From contig NC_019738.1 in assembly GCF_000317515.1 (NCBI RefSeq), positions 7,342,001 to 7,406,000 of the forward strand: a stretch of 64,000 nucleotides of DNA, read 5' to 3'. Shown piece after piece: positions 18,035-29,100 of this stretch. Position numbers and translations under genes: made by a program. The DNA is from Allocoleopsis franciscana PCC 7113 (GTDB lineage: Bacteria > Cyanobacteriota > Cyanobacteriia > Cyanobacteriales > Coleofasciculaceae). The notes beneath the pieces were generated by a model, which saw only the letters and a list, made by a program, of their open reading frames with translations, searched no databases and was not told the origin of the DNA. How positions within the stretch are numbered: position 1 is the first letter of the stretch; each line of letters starts with the position of its first letter.

Positions 18035-19318
18035 TCAAACATTAACCGTAGAACGCTGATAAACCGACTGTACTACCTTTGCCAAACGCTGCATGGCAAC
18101 TTCAATTTCCTCGTTACTTGCCGTGAGACTAATGCGAAGACACTGTTGTTTATGCGACCAATCTTCTCGTAAACCAGGGAAGAAAGTGCTGCCCGGTACC
18201 ACAATTACACCAACTTTTTTTAACTCTTGATAGAGTTCCCAATCCGTTATCGGTAAATCCTGTAACCATAACCACGCAAAGATTGCCCCTTCTCCCCGAT
18301 GTAAAAACCAAGGCAATTCTTCAGGCATGGATTGATCGAGGGTATTTTCTAACACATCAAACTTAGAAGCGTAGTAAGGACGAATGATGTTAGAGGAAAT
18401 TTTAGCTAATGCGCCCGATGCGATTGCCCGTGCTGCGATCGCTTGTCCATATCGGGGAGAATGAATACATAAATTCGTTTGAAATGACTCCAAAATCCCA
18501 ATCAACTTTGGATCACCAATGGCGATACCTACCCGTTCTCCGGGTAACCCCGCTTTAGACAGACTCATACAATGAATGATATTACTGCCAAATACGGGCG
18601 TCATTTCTGTAAAATTCAACGCCGGAAAAGGGGGTGCATAAGCCGAATCAATTAATACTGGCACATCAAATGATGCCGCTAGATCGGCAATTTTCTTCAC
18701 CTCTTCCTGGGTGAGAACATTACCCGTAGGATTACAAGGACGGGAAAAAATCACACAGCCAGTCTCTTCTGTAATCGTCAATTGGCTGAAGTCAGGGCGA
18801 TATTTAAAGTGGTGTGCTTTCTCATCAATTTCTAAGGCGGGTTTATAGGCAACAACTGCCTCCGGTGTTAAGCAAACTCCACCATAGCCGGTATAATCTG
18901 GGCTTAAAGGCAGAACGACTTGTTTTAATTTGCCGCTAGTTGTATAACCGCCAAATGCATTCGTGGCGTAGAAGTAGATCGACTGACTGCCTGGGGTAAT
19001 TAAGATATTACGTTCGGTCAAGTTTAGCCCATAGCGTTGATTGAAATCATTTGCGATCGCTTCAATTAACGGCTGATATCCCTGACTCGATCCATAGCGG
19101 CAAATCACCTCACCATATTCAGAACTGGCTAGCAATTGTTCGGTACAATCCCGCCAAAGTTGCTCCACTTCTGGCAAAATCACCGGATTTCCCGCACTTA
19201 AATTAATAAAATCCTGTCCCTCACCCGTTCTTAATGTTTCAATAATATCTTTCATAATCGCTCGGACACCCGTAAGGTTGGACATCTGGGTACCGAATTG
19301 AGACAAATTAGGGTTCAT
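18035..19318 (-). CDS. avtA: Valine-pyruvate aminotransferase-like PLP enzyme
   Basis: This is a fold-type I aminotransferase of 427 residues with a GSQSIYFYATN PLP-phosphate contact region, the Asn in RPCNPTGNVLT, Asp-Ser-Ala-Tyr in VLIDSAYAPPF and the Schiff-base Lys in SLSKAGLPGERVG. The overall sequence agrees with valine-pyruvate transaminases, which link alanine and valine pools. Related aspartate-type aminotransferases are the alternative. I use ATG 19318 (MNPNLSQFG) and not the in-frame GTG six codons upstream. It is divergent from the Tab2 gene. Confidence 0.85.
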   Translation of the reverse strand: MNPNLSQFGTQMSNLTGVRAIMKDIIETLRTGEGQDFINLSAGNPVILPEVEQLWRDCTEQLLASSEYGEVICRYGSSQGYQPLIEAIANDFNQRYGLNLTERNILITPGSQSIYFYATNAFGGYTTSGKLKQVVLPLSPDYTGYGGVCLTPEAVVAYKPALEIDEKAHHFKYRPDFSQLTITEETGCVIFSRPCNPTGNVLTQEEVKKIADLAASFDVPVLIDSAYAPPFPALNFTEMTPVFGSNIIHCMSLSKAGLPGERVGIAIGDPKLIGILESFQTNLCIHSPRYGQAIAARAIASGALAKISSNIIRPYYASKFDVLENTLDQSMPEELPWFLHRGEGAIFAWLWLQDLPITDWELYQELKKVGVIVVPGSTFFPGLREDWSHKQQCLRISLTASNEEIEVAMQRLAKVVQSVYQRSTVNV

Positions 19319-19469
19319 AGCGGTATGGCAATGCACAAAAGCGAGTGGTTGACAACGTTGAGGTAAGCTGGCTTGTCATTATAACCTTTCGTTTGGCATT
19401 TACCTGATCCATTGAGTTTCGAGGATGTAGATTTATTGATAGCCTGGGGATACCTAAAGGTGCAACAAG

Positions 19470-20306
19470 ATGGGGATTTGGCAAGCAGATTTTTATCGGC
19501 GTCCACTACGAGATGCAACGGGGCAAGTGTTATGGGAGTTATTAATTTGTGACGCAACTCGTCATTTTACCTATCAAGCCTGGTGTGCTCAGTCAGAAGT
19601 CAATGCTAACTGGCTGGTTGCCCAACTGCGGCAGGCGGCGGGTGACAACTGGCCCGATGTGATTCAAGTGTTTCGCCCCCAGTCACTGAGTTTAATGGAA
19701 GCGGCAGCGCAGCAACTCGGTATCGCCGTGGAACCAACACGAGGCACAACAACGTTGAAACAATGGTTACAACAACGGGCGTTGCAATACCCTAAGCAGG
19801 AGGGTTACACGGCGGAGGCTTATAATCCCATTGCCATCGATAAACCACCACCCTTGCCACTGCCCGAAAATCTCTGGGGCGATCGCTGGCGCTTTGCGTC
19901 CATTCCTGCGGGTAATATTGAGGAAGCATTTGGCGATCGCCCCATCCCAATTTTAGAGATGCCGGAATCTCTCTTACCTCTCAATCTGGGTTTAGCCTCA
20001 ACCGTAGCGGTGCCGGGAGTGATTATTGATGGAGGGCGCAAGTCAATGCAACTTGCTCGTTGGCTTCAGAATGTTACACCTGTCTCATTGAACTACATCG
20101 CGGGTGCGCCGGATGGGTTAATTCTAGAAGCTGGATTGGTTGATCGATGGGTTGTTGCTACATTTGAGGATACAGAGGTGGCAACAGCCGCACGGATGTA
20201 TGAACAACGCCAATCCCTTAGTCAGGGATTGCATTTTTTGTTAGTACAACCCGATGATTCGGGGATGACTTATACAGGTTTTTGGTTATTGCAAACAGAA
20301 AATTAG
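19470..20306 (+). CDS. Tab2/Atab2-family RNA-binding protein (DUF1092)
   Basis: This is the cyanobacterial homologue of the chloroplast Tab2/Atab2 protein, which binds AU-rich RNA and promotes psaB translation and photosystem assembly in plastids. Family hallmarks are the N-terminal WQADFYRRPLRD and WELLICD, the central LWGDRWRFASIPAGNI and the C-terminal GLHFLLVQPDDSGMTYTGFWLL. The length (278 residues) is normal. A ribosome binding site (AAAGG) precedes the ATG by 9 bases. It is transcribed away from the aminotransferase gene. Its role in cyanobacterial photosystem I expression is inferred from the plastid family. Confidence 0.92.
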   Translation: MGIWQADFYRRPLRDATGQVLWELLICDATRHFTYQAWCAQSEVNANWLVAQLRQAAGDNWPDVIQVFRPQSLSLMEAAAQQLGIAVEPTRGTTTLKQWLQQRALQYPKQEGYTAEAYNPIAIDKPPPLPLPENLWGDRWRFASIPAGNIEEAFGDRPIPILEMPESLLPLNLGLASTVAVPGVIIDGGRKSMQLARWLQNVTPVSLNYIAGAPDGLILEAGLVDRWVVATFEDTEVATAARMYEQRQSLSQGLHFLLVQPDDSGMTYTGFWLLQTEN

Positions 20307-20350
20307 CGGTTGATTACCTACGGGGATAGATAAGAGGCTTATTTAAGCTG

Positions 20351-21148
20351 TCACTCAATCTCATCTGGGTTAATCCCCTGAGAACGCAAGTAGGCGGCTA
20401 ATTTCTCAGCTCGCTGGTGTTCTTGTTCAGCTCGCTGGCGCTCTTGTTCAGCTCGCTGGCGCTCTTGTTCAACTTGCTGGCGTTCCTGCTCCAAACGTTC
20501 TACACCCCACAGCAGCAAATTTTCTCCCTCGTCCCACCAGCGCAACCAATACCCTGTGCGTCCTTCTTTCTCTCCCCGCCATACTCCCAAAAATAATCCC
20601 ATTTCAGGAAACCAGTGGCGTCCTTCCGAGTCGGGCAATTCTAAATCATACCGTTGCTCCTGCAATCGATAAACCTCTAGCAATCCGGTGTCTGGCTCGA
20701 AGATCACATAGGTGGGGACGTTCAAAACTTGCTCGTAAAAAAACCATTTACCGGGGGGATAGCTACGCTTGACTGAATATTCCCCACCTTCCGTGTCGGA
20801 TAGGAATTCCATCACGATGGTGGGAGTATCCCCTTCTAAATTGGGTGTATAGCTTTTGCGTTCGCATCCTTGTGTTAGCGGTTGTACCTTAGGGACGTAA
20901 AACCAATCCGGTGCCTTAATCACCAACTCTCCGTTTACCGTCGCGCAAATACCCAAGTTGGAGGCGATGAGCATTTCGGGTTTAATATACCCGATCAGTT
21001 CTAAAGGTTCGCGTAAGGCTCCAGCAATCAGCGGTTGCCCAGTATTCTCCACAGGTTCTTCTTCTAGTTTGTAGTCGTCTGGGAGCCTTTCCCAAGTCAC
21101 ACTTAGGGTTGCCGCTGGTCTGATTATATTTTCTTGGCTAATCACCAT
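20351..21148 (-). CDS. Uma2-family putative endonuclease with coiled-coil tail
   Basis: The core has the Uma2 features: TIVMEFLSD acidic strand, a WFFYEQVLNVPTYVIFEP helix-strand unit, and a downstream YDLELPDSEGRHWFPEMGLFLG stretch usual in the longer cyanobacterial subgroup. The C-terminus carries four tandem QQ(V/R)EQE or RAEQE heptad-like repeats (about residues 218-245) and ends SQGINPDEIE, a common Uma2 tail. The DNA of the tail is a perfect short tandem repeat. It is a different subgroup from the Uma2 gene at 17433-18008. Confidence 0.9.
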   Translation of the reverse strand: MVISQENIIRPAATLSVTWERLPDDYKLEEEPVENTGQPLIAGALREPLELIGYIKPEMLIASNLGICATVNGELVIKAPDWFYVPKVQPLTQGCERKSYTPNLEGDTPTIVMEFLSDTEGGEYSVKRSYPPGKWFFYEQVLNVPTYVIFEPDTGLLEVYRLQEQRYDLELPDSEGRHWFPEMGLFLGVWRGEKEGRTGYWLRWWDEGENLLLWGVERLEQERQQVEQERQRAEQERQRAEQEHQRAEKLAAYLRSQGINPDEIE

Positions 21149-21303
21149 AGCTCTACCAAGGGCAATTATAAAGCTGTTATATGCATTGATTCTACCTTTT
21201 TGCGTGGGAGTCTTCGTTAACCTGTTTTAATCGGATGTCCGGCAATAGAACCGTCATATTTTTAGGATGGGGATTACCCAGACACCCGATCAATGTATTG
21301 GCT

Positions 21304-23625
21304 TTAGCGGCGTTGATAACAAGCTAACCGTTGATTTAACCGAGTCCGAATAGCATTATTTTCTAGCCGTTGTGCCACTTGCCGAGCTTGGGTATGTTGT
21401 CCCGCTTTGGCATATTCAAGCGCGATCGCTTCTAAAAAACTACCTCGATCTGAGTCATCGTCTACGATTGTCTGATCGGGTGGCGCTCTGAACACAAGGG
21501 TTTTAGATTCTGGCCCTTCAATGGTGAGCGTGACTTGCAAAGCCTGAGCTAAAATTTGAGAGGCTTGGGTTGTGTTTCCGGCTTGGATATATTGACGAGC
21601 GATCGCAACTAACCATCTCGCTTTTTCTTCGGGTGTTTTCAGGGAATTGATCACCGGATAAGCTTTCGCGTATTGTCCTGCCTCGATTGACTTTACAAAA
21701 ATTCCCTGCAAAATAGAACTTTGTTCATACCCATCTTTCAGCCCTTGAGCTACTTGAAATGCTAAATCGTAGTGTTGGGCAGAAATCAATTGTTCGGCAG
21801 TTTCTCGGAATGCAGCCCCTTGTACATTTCCTTCTTCTATGGTTTGCCCAATTTGTAGAGCTTGAGATAAGGTTTGGGAGGCTGGTTTGAGTTGTTGGGT
21901 ATTGGCATAGGCTAAAGCAACAGCCCCCAGTGCCGAAATTTTGCTATTAGTATCTTCCGCTGCATTGGCAGCTTGCACTGCTTGAGTGAAAATACTAGAG
22001 GCGCGTTGGGATTGTCCTGCTTTATGCAATTGGGTTGCGATCGCTCCTAAAGTTTTCGCTCGATAAGCGAGCCGACTGTCTAGTGTTTGAGCGACTTGTA
22101 AGGCTTTGTCGTATTGTCCAGCTTTAGTGTGAGCTAAGGCAACTCGATGCAATACCGTACTTCTGTGTTCCACAAACTTGGTGTCAATCGCTGGCATAAC
22201 TTGCATTGCTAAGTCAGTCTGCCCTGCATCTGCTGCTTGCACCGCAATCTCCCGTAAGGAATCCGCTCTGGTAAACTCATCCTCAATCGCTTGGGCAATT
22301 TGAGCGGCGAAGTCAAAGCGTTTCGCCTCAATAAAGCTAAGAATAATATCCGCCCTGGCATTGGATTTTTCGTTGGCATCAGACGTGGCGGCAATGGTAT
22401 CTAGAGTTTGCGATAAGGCTTGAGAGGCTTTGGCTTGTTGTCCAGCTTTTGCGAAACTAATGGCGATCGCGGCTAATGTTCTGGATTTAAAATAATCAGG
22501 ATTGGCAGTTTTACGAAGCAACTGCAGTGCGGCATCCGGTTGTCCAGCTTGGGCATAGTTAACAATCACATCGGACAGTATGCGCGATTGCTCATAAGGA
22601 CTGTCTACAATTTGTGCCGTTTGTATCGCTTGGGCAAAAACTTGAGCGGCTTTATCTGGCTTTCCCGTTTGAATATACTCATGACCAATATCCGCCAACC
22701 GTTTTGCCTTAATGTCGGCTGTATCCTTATGATTCTCAATCATTTGAGCCGTTCGCAGGGCTGATTCCGGTTCGGTTTGTTGGCTATACTGGCGAGAAAC
22801 AGCAGCGATCGCATTCGCTTTATGATAAGGAGCCTTGGTAATTAGTTGTGCCACCTTTAACGCTTGGTTGTACTGTTTGGCTTGGGCGTAGGTACTAGCA
22901 ACAGCCGCCAATAACTCACCTTGGCGATAAGGATTGGGATTTTGAACCGTCGTGGCATAACCCAATGATTGATCTAAGATTCCCGATGCTTGTTCAAATT
23001 TTCCGGCGGCTACATAGGCTTGGGCAATGGCGGTTAAGGCTTGAGTTTTAAATTCAGCACCTTGGATGGATTTTTCGGTTTGGACAGATTGGTCTAAAAT
23101 CTTTAGGGCTGGCTCGGTTTGTCCGATTGCGGCATACTGAAGTGCGATCGCAGCAAGAGATTTCGTTTTAGCATAGCTTCGTCCACTGCTTAAAGTTTGG
23201 ACAGTTTGCAGCGCTTCAGCTAAAACTGCGGCAGCTTGTTGTTTTTGTTTGGCGGTAATGTATAAGTCAACCGTATCTGCTAACAGTCGGGAATTCTGAC
23301 TGCGTATTTCCGAAGATAGGATTTCCTCTAAGATGGCAGCTTTATTCGAGCCATTTTCCAAGCGGCGCAGGTTTCGGAACAATTGAGTGAGAGTTTGGCT
23401 AGCTTTTTCTTTATTTTTCAAGTTCGCATACTGTCGCGCCTTATTTTGCAACTGAAATACACTCGATTGAGTCTCCGAATCGCGCTCTTCTTGACAATTG
23501 ACAGGCAGCAGGATACTAGGTGAATTTTGAGTGGGTTGGGTGGTTTGAGCCATCGCACTCGAAGGGCTGAAAATTACAAATAATCCTAGAGAAGTCGTAA
23601 CAAGCTGGAATAGAATTTTGTTCAC
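21304..23625 (-). CDS. Secreted helical-repeat (TPR-like) protein
   Basis: The signal peptide is clear (residues 1-27, hydrophobic core LVTTSLGLFVIF, cleavage near AMAQT). The rest of the 773 residues is a solenoid of about 35-residue helical pairs recognised by recurring AxxYxxAGQxxxAxQ and LxxIAxxYAxAG. These are TPR-like units, more than fifteen by eye. No enzyme domain is seen. It is probably periplasmic or cell-envelope, acting as a protein-interaction scaffold. Neighbours are a Uma2 gene and an SH3b gene on the same strand, too distant to infer an operon. Confidence 0.85.
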   Translation of the reverse strand: MNKILFQLVTTSLGLFVIFSPSSAMAQTTQPTQNSPSILLPVNCQEERDSETQSSVFQLQNKARQYANLKNKEKASQTLTQLFRNLRRLENGSNKAAILEEILSSEIRSQNSRLLADTVDLYITAKQKQQAAAVLAEALQTVQTLSSGRSYAKTKSLAAIALQYAAIGQTEPALKILDQSVQTEKSIQGAEFKTQALTAIAQAYVAAGKFEQASGILDQSLGYATTVQNPNPYRQGELLAAVASTYAQAKQYNQALKVAQLITKAPYHKANAIAAVSRQYSQQTEPESALRTAQMIENHKDTADIKAKRLADIGHEYIQTGKPDKAAQVFAQAIQTAQIVDSPYEQSRILSDVIVNYAQAGQPDAALQLLRKTANPDYFKSRTLAAIAISFAKAGQQAKASQALSQTLDTIAATSDANEKSNARADIILSFIEAKRFDFAAQIAQAIEDEFTRADSLREIAVQAADAGQTDLAMQVMPAIDTKFVEHRSTVLHRVALAHTKAGQYDKALQVAQTLDSRLAYRAKTLGAIATQLHKAGQSQRASSIFTQAVQAANAAEDTNSKISALGAVALAYANTQQLKPASQTLSQALQIGQTIEEGNVQGAAFRETAEQLISAQHYDLAFQVAQGLKDGYEQSSILQGIFVKSIEAGQYAKAYPVINSLKTPEEKARWLVAIARQYIQAGNTTQASQILAQALQVTLTIEGPESKTLVFRAPPDQTIVDDDSDRGSFLEAIALEYAKAGQHTQARQVAQRLENNAIRTRLNQRLACYQRR

Positions 23626-23799
23626 TTTTTCGTTTTAAGTGCTACTTTTCAGTACTCCAACTTGTCCCATAATCTTTTAGGAAAAATACTATCTTTTCTT
23701 CCATAAATCACCCAGTTGGGTGAGTCAATGGAAAACAGGGTGATGCCCCTGATGTGTGATCAAATGCGCCGAGGCAACTGGAACAAGAGGTTAATTGCC

Positions 23800-24195
23800 T
23801 TATTGCCGCCAGCGCTCAAACTGATCTTCCGAACATCCATTAATATATTGGTTGCTGACCCAACCATTCAGGGGTTTAACCACTTCTGGCATTTTTCCAG
23901 GAGGTGAGGTTACTCTTCCAGTCAGTTGAACCCAGTTACCCGATCGCCGTAGAGCTCTGACACCGTCTCCCCTTCTGAGTTTTGTCACAACGCGGGATTG
24001 AGGATTCGGGCTACTGCGAATATTCACATTATTTCCAGTAATAAATGAACAGACACTCTGATCTGCTGCCAGCGCCAATTCAAGCGGTACAGTTGGCAGT
24101 TCCGCACTTGCTTTAGTACTAGAGATAAACGACCAGCCAGTGGCACATACAGATAGTAGCGCCGCCAAAGTTAAAGATTTTCTGGAATGGTGCAT
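23800..24195 (-). CDS. Secreted bacterial SH3-domain protein
   Basis: The protein has 131 residues. The signal peptide spans residues 1-32 (LTLAALLSVCATGWSF, ending near ASA). The mature part is one SH3b domain with the signature VNIRSSPNPQSRVVTKLRRGDGV followed by NWVQL and GWVSNQYI. Cysteines at both ends of the domain (VCSFITG and INGCSED) may form a disulphide. SH3b domains usually bind cell-wall peptides. It was probably produced as a small wall-associated protein. Confidence 0.88.
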   Translation of the reverse strand: MHHSRKSLTLAALLSVCATGWSFISSTKASAELPTVPLELALAADQSVCSFITGNNVNIRSSPNPQSRVVTKLRRGDGVRALRRSGNWVQLTGRVTSPPGKMPEVVKPLNGWVSNQYINGCSEDQFERWRQ

Positions 24196-24619
24196 TGTTG
24201 TGAGGGTGTTAGAACTAATGCCTACGTAGAAGTATTAAATTAGCTTAGTTTAACTTACTCGCCACCGCTAAATATTGATATTGAGAGGTTTGTTCACATA
24301 TAAAGTGCATCCAAACACTCTGAAATAGCAGATTCTGCGATAATTGGCAATCCTTGATAGTTTTAGAAATGCCTATTGCAGTCCTCACTGATTTATGAGA
24401 ATCTCTGTTTCTCTCCTGGAGCGGCATGGAGTGCCTAGAGGGGTTCGTTTAAAAAAGGCAATCTTATTCACGATGGATAAGTCAAGATAATAAATTTCTC
24501 AATCATCAAATCAATCAAGAATTGCTCAAAAGGTTTAAGTCCAAAGATGGATGAAATTTTTCTAACCGTTGCTCTAAGGTAATGCATATAACAAACTAAT
24601 GTTATTGGAGGAAAGCCCA
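24196..24619. other. Divergent spacer, nothing recognised
   Basis: This is about 424 bases between the SH3b gene (minus) and the acidic-protein gene (plus). It should carry both promoters. A 60-codon minus-strand frame (24245-24427) lacks a ribosome binding site and domain. I see no strong hairpin or repeat. Confidence 0.6.
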
Positions 24620-24976
24620 GTGGATACAGAAAAAAAATTGCCCCAACCTGAAGTTGACGTAGAAGGCGATAACTATGATCGCGGGATTGTTCCTGCTGAA
24701 ACCGCAGCCCGGAAAGACAGAGAAGGGGCAGACTTCAAGAAAAATCCCCAGGATGATAGACCTGAAACCCACGGTTTTACAGTAGATAAAGAGGGACTGA
24801 TTGATAACTTTGCCATTGAACCCGAAATGTATGTCAATGAGCCGGGGGATTTAAGAGCAAAAGAAGAGGAACTAGAGGCTGAACGCCTGGAAGAATTTGA
24901 AGAAATTAACGAAGATAAAGACGGGGACTTAACAATGGACGCTGATCGGCGGGGTAAAGGGCCTGGGATTATCTAA
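24620..24976 (+). CDS. Small acidic hydrophilic protein, unknown function
   Basis: The start is GTG 24620, since GGAGGA (24607-24612) lies 7 bases upstream. The earlier ATG 24599 would place that ribosome binding site inside the gene. The product is about 118 residues, very rich in Asp, Glu and Lys, with no hydrophobic core and motifs such as RKDREGADFKKNP and LRAKEEELEAERLEEFEEI. It is likely disordered in part, with one helix. It resembles stress-induced hydrophilic proteins in composition only. It lies 203 bases upstream of mtnP with no sign of coupling. Confidence 0.75.
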   Translation: MDTEKKLPQPEVDVEGDNYDRGIVPAETAARKDREGADFKKNPQDDRPETHGFTVDKEGLIDNFAIEPEMYVNEPGDLRAKEEELEAERLEEFEEINEDKDGDLTMDADRRGKGPGII

Positions 24977-25179
24977 TTTAAGCCTTTGGCGCTTGGCATC
25001 ATGTTTTGAAAGAAGATAAAAAGTCAATAACTGAAGCTAAGCCCAAAACATTGAATACCACAATCATTAAACAGCTGGCTTAAGAACATCTTGGTATGAG
25101 TCAGCTGGCTTTTTGCTGATTGTCGTCTGTTTGCCGCTAAAATAACTTGGCGTGACAGCAAAGGCATAAGGCAAAGACG

Positions 25180-26052
25180 ATGGTTCAGGCAAAGATTGGA
25201 ATTATTGGCGGTAGTGGGCTGTACAAAATGGAATCCCTCAAAGAAGTGGAAGAGGTGTTCTTAGATACACCTTTTGGGACTCCCTCTGATGCCTTGATTG
25301 TGGGGACGCTGGAAGGTACGCGAGTCGCTTTCTTAGCCCGTCACGGTCGCAATCATCACCTGATGCCCTCGGAGTTGCCATTCCGTGCGAATATCCATGC
25401 AATGAAGCAATTGGGTGTGGAGTATCTGATCTCAGCGTCAGCGGTAGGTTCCCTCAAGGAAGAGGCTAAACCCTTGGATATGGTTGTGCCAGACCAATTT
25501 ATTGACCGGACAAAAAACCGGATTTCTACCTTTTTTGGGGATGGAATTGTTGCTCATATCACCTTTGGTGACCCCGTATGCCCTAATTTGGCTGGGGTTC
25601 TAGCTGATGCCGTTGCCAGTCTTGAGTTACCGGATGTGACGCTGCATCGGGGGGGTACCTATGTTTGCATGGAAGGGCCAGCCTTTTCCACCAAAGCGGA
25701 GTCCCATCTTTACCGCAGTTGGGGCGCAACCATCATTGGTATGACGAATTTACCGGAGGCGAAGCTGGCACGAGAGGCAGAAATTGCCTATGCTACTTTG
25801 GCGCTGGTGACCGATTATGACTGTTGGCATCCCGACCATGACAGCGTGACGGTGGAGATGGTAATTGGGAATTTGCATCGCAATGCGACGAATGCTCAGA
25901 AGGTGATTCAAGAAACGGTGCGGCGTCTGAGTGAGAATCCACCGGTATCGGAGGCGCATTCGGCATTAAAGTATGCAATTTTGACGCAACTGGATCAGGT
26001 TCCGGCAGCAGCCAAGGAGAAGTTGGGGTTGTTGTTGAAGAAGTATTTGTAA
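25180..26052 (+). CDS. mtnP: S-methyl-5'-thioadenosine phosphorylase
   Basis: It cleaves 5'-methylthioadenosine to adenine and 5-methylthioribose-1-phosphate in methionine salvage and polyamine metabolism. The sequence shows the phosphate-binding IGGSGLYKM at the start, [19 protein letters not shown], the active-site [10 protein letters not shown], the [14 protein letters not shown] substrate segment with [15 protein letters not shown], and VTDYDCW. The length (290 residues) is standard for the MTAP type. It is a single-gene unit convergent with the helicase gene, with only 52 bases between. Confidence 0.96.
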   Translation: MVQAKIGIIGGSGLYKMESLKEVEEVFLDTPFGTPSDALIVGTLEGTRVAFLARHGRNHHLMPSELPFRANIHAMKQLGVEYLISASAVGSLKEEAKPLDMVVPDQFIDRTKNRISTFFGDGIVAHITFGDPVCPNLAGVLADAVASLELPDVTLHRGGTYVCMEGPAFSTKAESHLYRSWGATIIGMTNLPEAKLAREAEIAYATLALVTDYDCWHPDHDSVTVEMVIGNLHRNATNAQKVIQETVRRLSENPPVSEAHSALKYAILTQLDQVPAAAKEKLGLLLKKYL

Positions 26053-26104
26053 GCGGGTAGATAGGGATTAATCGATTGAAGCGATCGCCTCTAACACATT
26101 AGCC

Positions 26105-29100
26105 TCACTCAACAAAAATAACCCCTGCGGCTAATTGAACCTGATCCAGACTGATATCTCGGCGCTGCGCGATCGCTCTCAACTTAATGTCTAACTCTCG
26201 ATTCACCTTATTCAGTAATCCTTCTGTTGCCGGAATCATCTGAAGTTTGCTCTCAAAACGGAACCGCTCAATGCGTTCCTTCAATTCTGACTGTCTGCGG
26301 TTGGCATAGTCCTCAGCACTCCGTTGCTGCACATCACAGCGATTCTTATTTTCAACCTCAAAATCTTCTGCTGCTCGGTTAAATGCATCTTCTAGGTACT
26401 CATCACAGTCATTGTAAGCCGCTAAGATTCGCTCCATGTCACCGAGTAAGTTGACGGCATTCGGCTTAGGTTTGCCTTTACGTGCTGTCAAACTGACTAA
26501 GGATTCAGACCGTTCATCAGAGAGCATCCTCCCATCGGCACATCGAGCAACTTTAGAAGCAATTTGGTTTTCAGTTCTTAGTCCTGTAAATGACCAACGG
26601 TGTATAACGTAGACGTATAGTCCGGTTGCGATATCAATGTTGTGATGTTGGATGTCCCGACTCTCCAACTGACACGCAGAAACCTCATGAAACTTGGGTG
26701 CTGCTGTTTCGTAGCGATATCTTATCCATTGAATGAGAGGATGGGTTGGGTCTAGTAACTCGTTCCGCTTACCCATTGTGCCTGCTACTTTGGGGTTAAA
26801 GAAACAGGTAACAGAGGTACTAGACGCGTGAAGGCGAGTTGGCGTTGAACACTGATGCTTGCTCAAAAACATCTGTAATTCAACTTTGGCATCTTCTGCC
26901 AATCTGATATTAAAGACCTGTGGTTTGTTCGGAACTGATTCAATGGTTGTGCCAGGATGATAACGAGCGAAGTAATCCTCAACAAATGAGTGCAGTTCTT
27001 CTGGATGAAGCCACCTGCCTTGGTCGCGGCTTTTTGTAATTTCACCCAGAATGCGATCGGAGAAAGCTAGTAGATTAATCGCTTCGGTTTCAAGCCGATC
27101 TTGTTCAGCTCTCTGCTTGATGATTGCCATTGCCGTTTCTTCAGCACGACGAATGCGATCGGTGACACTTAGATTTGGCTCAAATAGCTCGATAAGTAGC
27201 TGCTCTGTCATTTCACCGAGTATATTTTCCAGGTCGCCAATACTCTCTGTAAATACATTAATTCGCTCATAAAGTCTTTCCAAAATCCGTTCTTCAACCG
27301 TGTCTACTAGACTGAAGTTGACGATAGAAATCCTCTCAGCTTTTTGTCCCAAGCGGTCTAGGCGTCCGATGCGTTGTTCAACCCGCATTGGATTCCAAGG
27401 TAAGTCGTAGTTAATCAAAAATCGACAAAATTGGAGGTCAATCCCTTCACTGCCAACTTCAGAAGAAAGCAGAACCGAAGCAGTTCCTGTCTCAAATTCA
27501 TTTAAGACAGCCTGTTTATCGTCCATGTTGCCAAGAATCATGCAGGTACTAATTTTGTCTACCTCCAGTCGCCGTTGGAGGTAATGGAGGGTACCTCGAA
27601 AATAAGCAAAGAGAACAAATTTTTCTGTAGGATTTTTCTTGAGTTCCTGGCGGATAAATTCAACAAGTTTTTTGTACTTTGTGTCTTCCTTCTCTAATTG
27701 AGCGTAATTAAGTTTACCTTCAGGAAACAGCAAAGCTGGGATATCCCAATCAGGTTTTTCCTCAGAATCAGTACTGAGTTGAGCAGATACTCCAAAATCT
27801 TCCCAAAAAAGCTCATCCTCTTGAATAAATTCATTAAGAATGCCTTTCTGCGACCAAGCTTGAAGGGCAGCAACCATACAGCTTGCCATCTGTCGCTGAC
27901 GAGTGATTATTCTGAAAAGGGAAATTCCTTTTTGCCCTTGTGTTTGTTTCCTGATTTGACAAGTGACGTAATCGTAAATTTGCCTTTCTAGAGGAGAAAA
28001 GTGAACCACTAACGTCTGAGGTGCGCGTTCTACACGATTGGAAATGACATCACGCTTTCGATTCCTGGTAATATATTGACCGATTAATGATAAGTTTTCC
28101 AACTTATAACCTAAACGCACTCGCGCTTCGTTATCAATTTTCTCAGGTGCGGCTAAATCTTTTTTTATCTGATGTAACGTAGGGTTCTTGAAAAAATATT
28201 CAGATTGAAGTGCCTTATCTACTTCTCGCTGGGTTCCTGCAAAATCGGGTGGATTTCGCCAAGTAAGTCGCAATGCCCTGACAATTGGAGCATTAGCCTC
28301 TAGCATTTCTTGAAAGATAGACTCATTAAAAAAGTCCTCTGGGCTGATTAGCCTAAGTAATTGATACAGATTGGAGTTGTGAATTTGAATAGGAGTGGCT
28401 GTGAGTAAAAGAAGATGCCGAGATGCATCTCGCATTAATCGTCCAATGCGGTGATTGGCTGTCGCTGGATTGCGAAGATAATGTGCTTCATCAATAATGG
28501 TTAAGTCAAAGATGCCCAACTCGTCAGTTGCCGTGTTTTTATCCAAAAGTCTTGCTAGTTCTGCCCTTGCTCCTTTCACATTTTCATCTTCCCAATTAGC
28601 GCTAGGACGTAAACCTTCTAAGCTGACAATACAAGTGAAAGAATTTTGAGAACGAGTTTCTAATAAACCTCGTATTTTTTGCAAAAGTCCTTGAGCATTA
28701 GTAATTTCAGCACTAATATTGAAGCCGTTCAGGAGTTCTTTCTGCCATTTTGCACACAAAATGGAAGGACAAATAATCAACAATCGACGAGCATCTGCTC
28801 TTGCTTGAAGCTCTTTCCAGACATACATAGCTTCAATGGTTTTACCTAAGCCAACTTCATCAGCAATTAATAATCGACCGACTGGAGATTCAATAAATTT
28901 TAAGACGGGCTTAAATTGGTGAGGATAGAAGTCTGTATTACTCGACTCCATGCTGTAAAAAATGTTGGTTAAGTGCCCTCTCAGTTTCTCAAATGTAATA
29001 ATTTTTCTCAAATCATTTGAACCGCTAAACCGTCCTTGTTTTAGTAAGTCGGGAATACCCTCTGGTTCTCCACAAAGTTCCAGTAAGTTGTAAGGCTTAT

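Noticed and set aside
25070-25115. Repeated CAGCTGGCTT before mtnP as a terminator
   Set aside because: The two copies are direct, not inverted, so they cannot form the stem.
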